Source: Yersinia enterocolitica (lineage in GTDB: Bacteria; Pseudomonadota; Gammaproteobacteria; Enterobacterales; Enterobacteriaceae). Taken from it: DNA of 64,000 bases. Within the stretch, counting starts at the first letter, position 1. The number at the start of each line of letters is the position of its first letter. The translations under genes and the position numbers were made by a program. The notes beneath the pieces are model-generated. The model was not told where the DNA came from, did not search any database, and saw only the letters and a list, made by a program, of their open reading frames with translations. Below are positions 41,182-49,539 of this stretch, piece after piece. The stretch lies in contig NBTC02000002.1 in assembly GCA_002082245.2 (NCBI GenBank), positions 1,240,001 through 1,304,000 of the forward strand, written 5' to 3'.

Positions 41182-41303
41182 TATTCAGCGGTATCTATGA
41201 TGAGAAAATTTTTCTAGAGCCCCCTCTCCCACCTTCAGGCTATCCTAACCGTCGTATGCCCTTTTCTCTAGTCGGCAAACCACCTTGATAGGCAAAAATG
41301 TTC

Positions 41304-41331
41304 TTGACAAGCCAGGTACCCACTGTATATT
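41304..41331 (+). promoter_or_regulatory. Sigma-70 promoter before the MFS gene
   Basis: TTGACA and TATATT are separated by 16 bases, close to the consensus. It lies about 80 bases upstream of the ybjJ-like gene. Confidence 0.65.
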
Positions 41332-41411
41332 TCACAACTTAACATAAGTCTTTTATAAAGTGACTGTACTTATTACTTGCTCGCTGCCACTTACCAGAGA
41401 AAGGTGCTTAA

Positions 41412-42581
41412 ATGTCTAGCCATGTCGTCGACTACCCTCTGGATACACCGGCTACACGCACATCTACGCGCTCTATCTTCTTTGTCGCTGGATTTGCTAT
41501 GGGCCTTTGGGCATCGTTGGTGCCCTATGCACAGAATAGACTTCATTTTGATGCAGGCTCTTTGGGGATGTTATTACTTTGCTTGGGAACAGGCTCCCTA
41601 CTGGCAATGCTATTCTCTGGCAAACTGATTGGCCGCTTCGGCTGTAGAAGAATAATACTATTAGGTATCGTTGTTAGCGCTGTTTTCCTGCCCACATTGG
41701 CAATTATTGATCAGTTCCCTTTGATGGCACTATGTCTGTTCTTTTTTGGCGCAGGCATTGGTTTAGTCGACGTTGCGGTTAATGTCCAAGGCTCTCTGGT
41801 TGAACAATCCTCGGATAAACCACTGATGTCAGGTTTCCACTGTTTATTCAGCATTGGTTCAATTGCGGGTGCTGGCGGCGGTGCAATATTATTTACTCTT
41901 GGCTTAATGCCCCTCCCCGTAACGCTGATTGCCGTCGTGATAATGGCTATAATTACCTCAGTCGTTTTCAAGGAATTAATCCCTTTTGGCGATCATAAAG
42001 AACCTAATCAACAGCCAAAAATAAAACCACGCCCAAACTTCAGGCTCATATTAATGGCACTTATGTGCATGATTTGTTTTATGGCGGAAGGTGCAGTATT
42101 AGATTGGAGTGGCGTATTTCTAACCAATGACCGTGGCCTTGACATAGCACATGCCGGTTGGGGGTTTGCTATTTTCGGTGGCACCATGTCTGTAATGCGT
42201 TTCACTGGTGATAAAGTTGTCAGTATTTTGGGACGCAAGCATGTACTGATTTTTAGCAGTATCATCGCCATGACCGGCTATGCCATTGCCGTCATAATAC
42301 CTGACTGGAAATTTACGTTATTTGGCTTTGCACTGGTAGGAATAGGTGCAGCTAATATTGTTCCGGTACTTATCACGCTGGCTGGCCAGGAAAGTGTAAT
42401 GCCCGTGAACATGTCGGTAGCCATGGTCGCAACGCTGGGTTATTTCGGTATTTTAGGGGGGCCGGCACTGATCGGTTTTATTGCACATATAACTGACCTC
42501 TACACTGCATTCACAGTGGTTGCCCTGACATTTATTGTCATAGCAGTTGGGGCATTCAAACTGAAATATTCCAGTGACTAA
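41412..42581 (+). CDS. ybjJ: MFS transporter, YbjJ-like
   Basis: A 389-residue major facilitator with about 12 helices, similar in style to E. coli YbjJ (FAMGLWASLVPYAQNRL; DVAVNVQGSLVEQ). Substrate unknown; the fold resembles fucose/glucose-type facilitators. AAAGGTGC precedes the ATG. In E. coli ybjJ also neighbours the HAD phosphatase ybjI, which supports the name. Confidence 0.82.
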   Translation: MSSHVVDYPLDTPATRTSTRSIFFVAGFAMGLWASLVPYAQNRLHFDAGSLGMLLLCLGTGSLLAMLFSGKLIGRFGCRRIILLGIVVSAVFLPTLAIIDQFPLMALCLFFFGAGIGLVDVAVNVQGSLVEQSSDKPLMSGFHCLFSIGSIAGAGGGAILFTLGLMPLPVTLIAVVIMAIITSVVFKELIPFGDHKEPNQQPKIKPRPNFRLILMALMCMICFMAEGAVLDWSGVFLTNDRGLDIAHAGWGFAIFGGTMSVMRFTGDKVVSILGRKHVLIFSSIIAMTGYAIAVIIPDWKFTLFGFALVGIGAANIVPVLITLAGQESVMPVNMSVAMVATLGYFGILGGPALIGFIAHITDLYTAFTVVALTFIVIAVGAFKLKYSSD

Positions 42582-42670
42582 ACATTTATCTACCGATAAA
42601 TAAAGCCGGTGGATAGTGGGTCAATCTGTTTTTTGAAGATAAAAGTGTGACTGAGTATGGTAATTTTACC

Positions 42671-42699
42671 TGCTAGCAAAATTATGCTAGCTTTTTTTT
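42671..42699 (+). terminator. Intrinsic terminator after ybjJ-like gene
   Basis: CTAGCA-AAATTA-TGCTAG is followed directly by C and a run of eight T. It separates the MFS gene from the HAD phosphatase gene. The TATACT at 42703-42708 may be the -10 of the next promoter. Confidence 0.75.
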
Positions 42700-42756
42700 A
42701 GGTATACTATGCCGAGATATTCTCTATCAAACCAAGATGTTAAAGAGGGAAATTGT

Positions 42757-43569
42757 ATGAGCATTAAAATCATTGCTGTTGATATGGATGGAACCTTTCT
42801 CAATGATCAGATGAGTTTTGATAGGGAACGGTTTATTACACAATATTCACAACTAAAAGAAAATGGAATAAAATTTGTTGTTGCCAGTGGTAATCAATAT
42901 TATCAGCTAATTTCATTCTTCCCTGAGATTGCCAATGAAATCGCTTTTGTTGCTGAAAATGGGGCTTATGTCAGTAACAAGAATACTGAAATTTTCTGCG
43001 GTTCAATCTCTGATGAAGATTGTAATAAAGTGCTAAAAACATTACTACCAATACCCTATCTTGATGTCATTGTTTGTGGCAAAAATGGCGCTTACATGTT
43101 GAGCTCTTCAGATAATTATTTCTACACTACAATGAGTAAATACTACCATCGCCTTAAAATTATCGATAACTTCGATCAAGTAACAGAGTCTGCATTCAAA
43201 TTTGCGATAAGTTTACCCAATGAGAAACTGGTAGACTTTATGAAATTTATCGAGCAAGAACTCGCAGATATAGTGACCCCGGTATCAAGTGGACATGGTT
43301 CTGTAGACCTTATAATACCCGGAATTCATAAAGCCCATGGTATTAAACTACTCCAAAAAATGTGGGATGTAACTGATCAACAAGTCGTAACTTTTGGCGA
43401 TGGTGGCAATGATATTGAAATGTTACAGTACGCCGGCTTTGGTTATGCCATGGCAAATGCTCCAGACAACATTAAGAATGTAGCAAAGTATCAGGCCGAA
43501 TCAAATAACGACTCTGGCGTATTAAATATAATTGATAAAATTCTAAAGAAAGAACATCCTTTCACATAG
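42757..43569 (+). CDS. ybjI: HAD-family sugar/FMN phosphatase, Cof type (YbjI-like)
   Basis: A 270-residue HAD phosphatase of the Cof/IIB cap class. Motif I is VDMDGTFL, motif II lies in VVASGNQ, and motif IV in FGDGGNDIEML. E. coli YbjI and its relatives dephosphorylate FMN and sugar phosphates. ATG 42757 has AGAGGGAAA upstream, preferred over the frame start at 42709. Confidence 0.87.
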   Translation: MSIKIIAVDMDGTFLNDQMSFDRERFITQYSQLKENGIKFVVASGNQYYQLISFFPEIANEIAFVAENGAYVSNKNTEIFCGSISDEDCNKVLKTLLPIPYLDVIVCGKNGAYMLSSSDNYFYTTMSKYYHRLKIIDNFDQVTESAFKFAISLPNEKLVDFMKFIEQELADIVTPVSSGHGSVDLIIPGIHKAHGIKLLQKMWDVTDQQVVTFGDGGNDIEMLQYAGFGYAMANAPDNIKNVAKYQAESNNDSGVLNIIDKILKKEHPFT

Positions 43570-43594
43570 ACATATTTAATAACAAAAATATATT

Positions 43595-43613
43595 GGCGGG
43601 AAAGACTCCCGCC
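43595..43613 (+). terminator. Hairpin terminator after ybjI-like gene
   Basis: GGCGGGA-AAGAC-TCCCGCC forms a 7-bp GC-rich stem followed by an AT-rich tract. It lies between convergent genes and may also serve the aminotransferase transcript. Confidence 0.7.
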
Positions 43614-43676
43614 TATTAATTAATTTTCTCTATTATTGCGGCTCTCGCCATTCTATTTGTAAGCTATTTTAGAATA

Positions 43677-44837
43677 TTAACAATCTTCTCTCACCAAAGC
43701 AGCTAACGTCTGTAAACCAATATCAGCTTGTTCTTCTGTTGCATGACTGAAGTTAAGTCGTAACTGGCCACAGCCCTCTGACGGATATGGCAGGAACGAT
43801 TCGCCCGGCATAAATGCAATATTTTTTTCGAGTGCTTTAGGCAATAGTTTACGAGTATCAATACAATGATTAAGTGTGAGCCAGAAGAATAACCCACCGG
43901 CAGGTTTCTCCCAAGTGGCAAGAGAACCAAAATGGCGTTGTAAAGAGATCTCAAATGCATCACGACGACTCTTATAATATGTGGCCAGTTGGTCCATATG
44001 TTCAGCATGGTTGGCGGCACCTAGCTGTTGCAATACCAGCCATTGGCTGATTCGGCTACTGTGTAGATCAGCCGCCTGCTTTAGCCGTGTCAGATAAGGA
44101 ATTAACTCTGACGAAGCAACCAGATAGCCTAACCGCAATGCCGGGGATAAACTTTTAGAAAAGGACCCCTGATAAATCCACGGTGCGTGCTGTAATAAGG
44201 CACATACCGGCTTTCGCTCACACGGATCATAGACCAGGTCATGATAGGGATCATCTTCAAACAGCGGCAACATAAGGTCATCACACGCCTTTGCTAATGT
44301 GGCCCGCTGCGTACTATCAAGACAGTGACCACTTGGATTCTGAAAAGTTGGGATGCTGTAGGCAAAAGCAGGCTTTTCTGTTTTGAGTTTATCAATATCA
44401 GGTTGTGCCGAATCATAAGCCACAAATTGTGCCCCGAAGAACCGAAATACCTGCAATGCCGCCAAATAAGTGGGCGACTCAACAGCGACAGGTGTTCCTG
44501 CATCAATAAATAATTTAGCGACCAGATCAATTCCTTGTTGCGAGCCTGAAATAATCAGGACCTGCTCCTCAGTGCAAGATAAACCGCGCCTACATAAATT
44601 CTGCGCAATATGCCTGCGCAATTCTGTTTCCCCTTCACTGGCCCCGTATTGCAACATCGATTGCGGCATTCCTTCCAGGTGCAAGTGGGGGAAACTTTCA
44701 ACCGCAGGCAAGCCGCCAGCAAATGAGATCATCCCAGGCCGTTCAATAACAGAGAGTATTTCCCGTATAGGCGAGGGGTGAAGATCGTGCAGCCGTGAGG
44801 AAAATCGATTATTCTGATCCACTACAGTCTTATTCAT
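43677..44837 (-). CDS. PLP-dependent aminotransferase, class I/II (MocR/2-aminoadipate type)
   Basis: A 386-residue fold-type I aminotransferase. The Schiff-base Lys is in GSFSKSLSPALRLGY, with the cofactor segments FQNPSGHCL and EDDPYHDL. The sequence resembles the catalytic half of MocR proteins and archaeal-type 2-aminoadipate aminotransferases, but without the DNA-binding part. The donor and acceptor are unknown. It is divergent from a MarR regulator over a large palindrome. Confidence 0.88.
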   Translation of the reverse strand: MNKTVVDQNNRFSSRLHDLHPSPIREILSVIERPGMISFAGGLPAVESFPHLHLEGMPQSMLQYGASEGETELRRHIAQNLCRRGLSCTEEQVLIISGSQQGIDLVAKLFIDAGTPVAVESPTYLAALQVFRFFGAQFVAYDSAQPDIDKLKTEKPAFAYSIPTFQNPSGHCLDSTQRATLAKACDDLMLPLFEDDPYHDLVYDPCERKPVCALLQHAPWIYQGSFSKSLSPALRLGYLVASSELIPYLTRLKQAADLHSSRISQWLVLQQLGAANHAEHMDQLATYYKSRRDAFEISLQRHFGSLATWEKPAGGLFFWLTLNHCIDTRKLLPKALEKNIAFMPGESFLPYPSEGCGQLRLNFSHATEEQADIGLQTLAALVREDC

Positions 44838-44847
44838 GGCAGTCCTT

Positions 44848-44878
44848 CCATAAAGGTCAACATATTTGACCTTTATGG
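44848..44878. promoter_or_regulatory. MarR operator: 13-bp perfect inverted repeat
   Basis: CCATAAAGGTCAA and TTGACCTTTATGG are perfect arms around CATAT. The site begins 11 bases upstream of the aminotransferase ATG and would block its promoter or ribosome site. It lies between that gene and the divergent MarR gene. Confidence 0.8.
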
Positions 44879-44949
44879 ACAGTAAAATGGACGGCTGATT
44901 ACGTCAATAGTATTGACCTAATTATTTTTTAATTTGTGATAAAAATCCG

Positions 44950-45396
44950 ATGGCAACCTCCAAAAACGTCCCGCAACAGGAAGACCAACGACTGCATCAA
45001 GCCATCGAACAGTTCTATTTTGGTTATCGGACATTTACTGAACTACCGGATAAATTACTGGCTCAGCGAGGATTAGGTCGGGTTCACCACCGCATCCTGT
45101 ACTTTGTCGGACACAATCCTGATATCGCCATCAATGCCTTGTTGGGAATTCTGAAAATCAGCAAACAAGCGCTTAATGCACCATTAAAACAATTAGTTAA
45201 AATGGAGCTAATCACGGTTACCACCGCCGAATATGATCAAAGAGTGCGGCAGTTATCTCTCTCCCCCGCCGGTAAAAAGCTTGAATCTCAATTAACAGAG
45301 ACACAAATGCAACTGCTACGACAGGTATTCCAACAACTGGGAAAAGAAACAGAAACAGCGTGGCTGCAAGTTATGCAATGTCTTAATAAGGATTGA
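44950..45396 (+). CDS. MarR-family regulator
   Basis: A 148-residue winged-helix protein (helix-turn-helix near ALLGILKISKQALNAPLKQLV, wing near YDQRVRQLSLSPAGK). It is divergent from the aminotransferase gene, with the large palindrome between them. It probably represses that gene and itself. The ligand is unknown. No strong ribosome site is seen before the ATG. Confidence 0.88.
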   Translation: MATSKNVPQQEDQRLHQAIEQFYFGYRTFTELPDKLLAQRGLGRVHHRILYFVGHNPDIAINALLGILKISKQALNAPLKQLVKMELITVTTAEYDQRVRQLSLSPAGKKLESQLTETQMQLLRQVFQQLGKETETAWLQVMQCLNKD

Positions 45397-45479
45397 GATT
45401 AGCATCAAATTATAAGATGTTCTGTGTGAGCTATACTCGAATGAGATTAATGGCTGGCATTTAATAGAAGGGATAAAGA

Positions 45480-45863
45480 GTGATAGACCATACGGGGATT
45501 AACGTTACTAATATATTAATAAGTAAAGATTTTTACAGTGTAGCGCTTGCACCTCTCAATTACGAGATACGTCTAAACCTTGGTGATGCCTGTGGTTTTG
45601 GTGTGAAAATTTCAGCCAATGGGGATGATCCCGGCGGTGACTTTTGGGTAATGGAAGGTAAACCTTATACCCCAAGAAGCCATATCGCTTTCCGTGCTGC
45701 AAGCAAAAATGAGGTCAATCAATTCTATAATGCTGCCATGGAAGCTGGTGCAATATCGAATGGAGAGCCTGGCTACCGTCCTCATTATCATGAAAACTAT
45801 TATGCTGCATTTGTTCTTGATCCAGATGGTTACAATATTGAAGCTGTCTATCATGGCAAATAA
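45480..45863 (+). CDS. VOC-family (glyoxalase-like) protein
   Basis: A 127-residue protein with the paired beta-alpha-beta-beta-beta units of the vicinal oxygen chelate fold: an N-terminal DHTGINVTN and a C-terminal VLDPDGYNIEAV. Metal-type His and Glu residues appear at the usual places. The start is GTG with AAGGG upstream. Substrate unknown. It is 83 bases after the MarR gene on the same strand and may be co-transcribed. Confidence 0.85.
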   Translation: MIDHTGINVTNILISKDFYSVALAPLNYEIRLNLGDACGFGVKISANGDDPGGDFWVMEGKPYTPRSHIAFRAASKNEVNQFYNAAMEAGAISNGEPGYRPHYHENYYAAFVLDPDGYNIEAVYHGK

Positions 45864-46072
45864 TTTATAAAATAAAGGTTTCTATTTAATCAGAATGGCT
45901 ATCTACTGATGATATGCACTGTTTTCGTGCATTAAATTTGACACTCACCATCGCCACTAAACAATACTCCTAATTACTATGTTGCATATCGATTATGCTT
46001 TTAATATCTGCTAGCATCCCTGCCAGCGCTATCACATAACTTAATTGATCGGAGAAAGCGCTCAATCCAGCA

Positions 46073-46255
46073 ATGTCGAGCGTTATACGCTATTTTATTA
46101 GTTACTCAACCGCGATGAGTATTAATAACACTTTGAATAAGGCAATTTTGGAATTGAAGATAACGTTGATAATAGCCGGTATTGTTGTGATCATCGCGGT
46201 GATAGTCTGGCTCATTCTTCGCTCGGCAGCTAAAGACGTTGAGGATGATTATTAA
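46073..46255 (+). CDS. Small single-span membrane protein (hypothetical)
   Basis: A 60-residue frame with one clear transmembrane segment (LIIAGIVVIIAVIVWLIL, about residues 32-49) and an acidic tail (VEDDY). It lacks a good ribosome site at either in-frame ATG (46073 or 46115), so the start is uncertain. I do not recognise it. Confidence 0.45.
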   Translation: MSSVIRYFISYSTAMSINNTLNKAILELKITLIIAGIVVIIAVIVWLILRSAAKDVEDDY

Positions 46256-46634
46256 ATGATGATCCTCTGATTTAACCTCCCTCCAGCTTGCAGTGCTAAA
46301 GAGAAGGTTGAAATCCTTCTATGCTCCCAAACAGCCATTGAGAAACCAACGTTAAAATAAGTATTCTGCATATATTACTTGCTTCCCCATACCTTGTGTG
46401 GGCCTCGTTATATAAATAAGCGAGTTAGCGAGCATACTTGTGGTTATGTGATGCATGTCATTTCAAATCAATTGTAATTGATCACTTTTTGATCAATCAT
46501 TTTAGTGCCAAATCCACAGCGCTTTCATGTCTGTCAACCTGTAAGCAAGCTATGAGACCCTGTAAAAGGTTATGGATTAGGTCTTGCTTCCGCCACGAAA
46601 CATCATGTCTACAAGTAATTAGATGCTAGTGGCG
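46256..46634. other. Degenerate non-coding stretch with inverted repeats
   Basis: No gene supported. ATTGATCA-N5-TGATCAAT at 46477-46497 is a perfect 8-bp inverted repeat. AAGCAA near 46543 pairs with TTGCTT near 46585, with inner GACC/GGTC. This is the left margin of the decayed island. Confidence 0.45.
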
Positions 46635-46920
46635 GCCTTTTGTATTGAAAACCGGACAATCACTTCCTCTACCTTCTTCCACCGAGCAATCATCACATAT
46701 CAGGTAAATTACCGTGCCACTGGCCCTGGTGTAACACCCTTCATTTTACCAATGCCCCACTAATCCCTTCAGTCCCCTCTTTATAAGGAAACATTAAATA
46801 CTCCGTCTCACCATCGCCCAGTTTCTCTAGTTTAGTGTTAAAGACCGCTTCATAGAATTTTTGTGCCCGATACATGCCTGCAACACAAATCTCAAACTAG
46901 CCACCGATATTTGCTTTCAT
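46635..46920 (-). pseudogene. VOC-family protein pseudogene
   Basis: Read on the minus strand from ATG 46920 it gives MKANIGG, a TAG stop, then FEICVAGMYRAQKFYEA and NTKLEKLGDGETEYLMFP, the clear start of a YdhR/PhnB-like VOC protein. A Trp codon has become TAG at codon 8. After SGALVK the frame shifts, and pieces such as VIYLICDDCSVEEG continue in another frame. The C-terminal third is lost. It is not a copy of the intact VOC gene at 45480. Confidence 0.8.
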
Positions 46921-47084
46921 CATATTCTCTAGTAGGTTTTTTCAGATAACGTCCTAACACTCATTCTTATAAATGGTGTTTTTTTATACAACATTATTAA
47001 TCAAGTTATCTGAAACTACTTCATTGACGAAATATCAGAACATCGAGGGGTTATTTTTATCCATTATCAAGCTCCAGAAATGAC
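46921..47084. other. AT-rich spacer
   Basis: No gene or clear site is seen before the first tRNA-like unit. Confidence 0.5.
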
Positions 47085-47192
47085 AAAGCCCCAGCGATTA
47101 GCTGAGGCTTTAAATTTGGTGCTGTGATAGCTGACCCTGTAACCGTACCAATGATAATGCAATCCTTGCACCAAGGTAACTATCACAGCACC
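47085..47192 (-). other. tRNA-like unit A with downstream terminator
   Basis: On the minus strand a perfect 13-bp inverted repeat (47118-47130 with 47180-47192) encloses 49 bases. The 3' end reads ACCA, like a charged-tRNA tail, and the span from 47189 to 47117 is 73 bases. A hairpin with AAAGCC/GGCTTT ends follows at 47085-47111. The TTCGA loop and normal D arm are missing, so a working tRNA is unlikely. Confidence 0.5.
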
Positions 47193-47266
47193 GTATAATT
47201 TACATTGTAATTATAAACAAACAGTAAACATGACCAACTTTATAGTGGGCATGACTCACAAAATGG

Positions 47267-47297
47267 CAAAGCCCCTACCGTTAAGCTAAGGGCTGAA
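47267..47297 (-). terminator. Terminator of tRNA-like unit B
   Basis: AGCCC (47270-47274) pairs with GGGCT (47290-47294), with further pairing in the TTAGC/GTTAA region. It has the same place and design as the hairpin after unit A. Confidence 0.55.
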
Positions 47298-47300
47298 ATT

Positions 47301-47378
47301 TGGCCCGCCACCGAGGTCTCGAACCTCGCACCTACAACAACTATGGTTATCGGCTCTATCCAGCTGAGCTAGTGGCGG
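47301..47378 (-). tRNA. tRNA-like gene B (degenerate anticodon arm)
   Basis: On the minus strand the parts line up well. The acceptor stem is CCGCCAC/GTGGCGG (7 pairs), the D stem is GCTC/GAGC, and the T arm is CGAGG-TTCGAGA-CCTCG. The discriminator is G and the CCA tail is encoded. The anticodon stem ATAAC/GTTGT pairs, but the loop CATAGTT lacks the invariant U33, and one extra base sits between the D and anticodon stems. It is therefore an unusual or decayed tRNA of uncertain identity, probably phage-derived. A hairpin terminator follows at 47267-47297. Confidence 0.5.
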
Positions 47379-47474
47379 TTACAGAGCGAATTCTACGCAT
47401 CAATTTATAAGCACGCCATCAACAAGGTTACTTTTCAGATTATTCAGCCCACCAATCCAAGTTCAAAAACGACA

Positions 47475-47510
47475 AAACCCCACCGAAGCGAGGTTTATTT
47501 GGCTGGCTAG
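47475..47510 (-). other. Third tRNA 3'-end remnant plus terminator (unit C)
   Basis: On the minus strand CTAGCCAGCCA is followed by a hairpin with AAACC/GGTTT arms, matching the design of units A and B. The rest of the tRNA is not recognisable. It borders the integrase fragment and may be an old attachment site. Confidence 0.4.
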
Positions 47511-47596
47511 GCACTACTGCACAAACAATTCTTATCACACTAATGCACTTTTTGCGGCCGCACCGACACTTTTATCATAAATTTCTGACTTCATTA

Positions 47597-47860
47597 TTGC
47601 CGGATCCATTTCTAGGCAAGAAACAGATCAAGGCATGGACAGAAAGATTACAGCAGGCCATCAAGATTGCCGATGAAATAGAAATAGCGCTAAGAGTGAG
47701 CAGTATTTATGTACTGCAGCAAAAGTCAGGGCATGGCTACACAAGAGATGGTTTCAATAGTCGGTGGCGCAATGCAAAATTACTGGCCGCAAAGACATTT
47801 CCTGAATTGGATTTTGATTTCACGTTTCATGATTTAAAGGCAATGGGAATATCCGATTTA
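47597..47860 (+). pseudogene. Phage tyrosine integrase fragment 1
   Basis: The translated stretch KQIKAWTERLQQAI to YTRDGFNSRWRNAK and FTFHDLKAMGISDL is the central catalytic part of a phage integrase. Both the N-terminal half and the C-terminal part with the catalytic Tyr are gone; after ISDL the frame continues into unrelated hydrophobic residues. It is related to fragment 2 at 51155 but clearly diverged. Confidence 0.85.
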
Positions 47861-47920
47861 GTCAAATTAATCACTATCTTATTGACAATAACAATATTTG
47901 AGGCTTTATTACATCATTAG

Positions 47921-48439
47921 TGAAATGTTTTTTAATATATTGCCACCACTGAACAAGTGTGAATACTATTGCAGAGTTGTCATGGCAAAATATCGTATTT
48001 TCTTACGACAACATATTTTAGTTTTATTTTTCTAAACCAAAAGACATCAGTTAATAAAATTAATATTCCAATAATCCTAACCTCACCACCAGTGTTAAAT
48101 GTAACTAGAGCGCCAATAATAGCTAAAATAACCGAGCCTACCTTTGAGTACTTTGTCTATAATTTTTTAACTGATGTAACGCCATTCATTGCATAAGTGG
48201 CACCGCTTACCGTAAACAAGCATTTGTAACCCATACATCCCCATGACTAAAGAATTCTTTTTCTTCTATTATATTGTCCCAGAAATAAAGATAGCTATAA
48301 AAAATGTGATACTGAAAATTTATCGATAATAAATTACTATCAATTTAGTGATTAGCAAGTTATTTCAAAATTTGTTGTGCTATAGCTCTTACAACCCTAT
48401 CAGATTGAAGAAGACCATCTCCGATAGCATGCTTCCCCC
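47921..48439. other. AT-rich stretch without supported genes
   Basis: About 520 AT-rich bases lie between the integrase and baseplate remnants. A 75-codon open frame at 47969 shows no familiar motif and no ribosome site. Confidence 0.45.
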
Positions 48440-48760
48440 ATGCAAACTCAAATCCAAATCACTGAAATTCTGCGCCTGCTGCACAACCTGATCCGTATTG
48501 GTACAGTGGCCGCGGTCGATCTCGACCAAGTCCTGCGCCGCGTGGCGACAGGAGACAATACCACCGGCTAGTTAAACTGGCTGACGCTGCGCGCCGGTCA
48601 ATCGCGATCATGGTGAGCACCGTCCGAGGGTGAGTAGGTGTTGATATTGTCCCTCGGTGACGAACTGGATACAGCCTTTGTGCTGCGTGGCATTTTCTCT
48701 GATGACTTCCCGCCGCCGTCGGCCTCGGCGCATGGCCGACAGCGGAAAACTGGCCGCTGA
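48440..48760 (+). pseudogene. P2-like baseplate assembly protein V pseudogene
   Basis: From ATG 48440 one frame reads as phage gpV: TGDNTTG-stop-LNWLTLRAGQSRSW-stop-APSEGE-stop-VLILSLGDELDTAFVL, then GIFSDDFPPPSAS. In-frame stops are TAG at codon 44, TGA at codon 59 and TAG at codon 66, apparently at former Trp, Trp and Gln codons. The downstream part of the gene is missing. In P2 the protein forms the tail spike. The GC-rich composition contrasts with the AT-rich flanks. Confidence 0.88.
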
Positions 48761-48849
48761 TTGAATTACCCGAACTACCGCAGTGGCTTTTGATTGAAGC
48801 GGTGAATCAAGGTTATATCGTTTCCACTTGGCCACTTGTCATAGAATAG
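48745..48849 (+). other. Unidentified open 3' fragment (phage debris)
   Basis: In another frame, 34 codons read ENWPLIELPELPQWLLIEAV onward to a stop at 48847-48849. The pattern looks like the end of a real gene, but I cannot name it. Confidence 0.35.
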
Positions 48850-48933
48850 CTCACAAGAAATACCGTTAATACACGCTGCCAAAATAGATGTATAGTTATA
48901 TTTATCATCCAGATAACAGCAATAGGAGCTGTA

Positions 48934-49539
48934 ATGTTCGGGCAAGATAAAACCGCTGGCACCATGATATGGTGGGAAAAAACCGTTGAATACTATTTCG
49001 TGGCTAAATATTTGAGTGACACAGCTGCTATAGCCCCATTAGATGGCAATCACGAGAAAGCCGGTGACAATATATTTACTCAGGGCAATAAATGGGTATT
49101 AATTGAATTTAAAAGAAGTAAGGCCGACTTAGAATCCGAAAAAACAAAGTTTATTAATTATCAACAGGCTCAAAGCGCTCTATCCGCAATTGATGGTCAT
49201 CATTTCCTGATTTATGGCGGCATGCTCTACACAGGTGAATTTTCACTATGGGCACAAACCTATTTCTCTGGTAGAACCGGAGTCTCCCTAGATGAGGTCA
49301 TCAAAAATGGTAAAGGCATAAGAGCTTTTATTATTTATGTCGAAGCATTTATCGCATTTAAAAAAGGTGGTAATCCTGGTAGTTCGGGTGGTCTGGGGGT
49401 AACGGATTATGCGCAAGTGGCTTGCGTCAATAAAAATGGGGATATATGTGCCTGTATGTCTCTTGACGAGTTCCGTCGTTCATTAGGTGCAAAACCGACG
49501 CCTGACGCAAAATACAAAAGTGCAGCGCCGAGTATGTAA
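48934..49539 (+). CDS. PD-(D/E)XK-nuclease-like protein of unknown function
   Basis: A 201-residue protein I cannot assign to a named family. Residues Glu15, Asp45, Glu58 and Lys60 (in GDNIFTQGNKWVLIEFKRSK, residues 44-63) follow the spacing of the PD-(D/E)XK nuclease core, and Gln79 could complete it. There is no signal peptide. The ribosome site AGGAG is ideal, and the frame is intact although flanked by decayed phage genes. This suggests retained cargo, for example a defence or conflict protein. The nuclease assignment is my inference from motif spacing only. Confidence 0.7.
   Translation: MFGQDKTAGTMIWWEKTVEYYFVAKYLSDTAAIAPLDGNHEKAGDNIFTQGNKWVLIEFKRSKADLESEKTKFINYQQAQSALSAIDGHHFLIYGGMLYTGEFSLWAQTYFSGRTGVSLDEVIKNGKGIRAFIIYVEAFIAFKKGGNPGSSGGLGVTDYAQVACVNKNGDICACMSLDEFRRSLGAKPTPDAKYKSAAPSM

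Noticed and set aside
46438..46629. 63-codon plus-strand frame
   Set aside because: No ribosome site and no recognisable pattern; it lies in non-coding debris beside the VOC pseudogene.
47118..47192. tRNA-like unit A as a functional tRNA
   Set aside because: The 13-bp terminal stem and CCA-like end fit, but there is no TTCGA loop or normal D arm, so I report it only as tRNA-like.
48608..48835. 75-codon minus-strand frame
   Set aside because: It is antisense to the gpV pseudogene, whose plus-strand frame has clear phage similarity.
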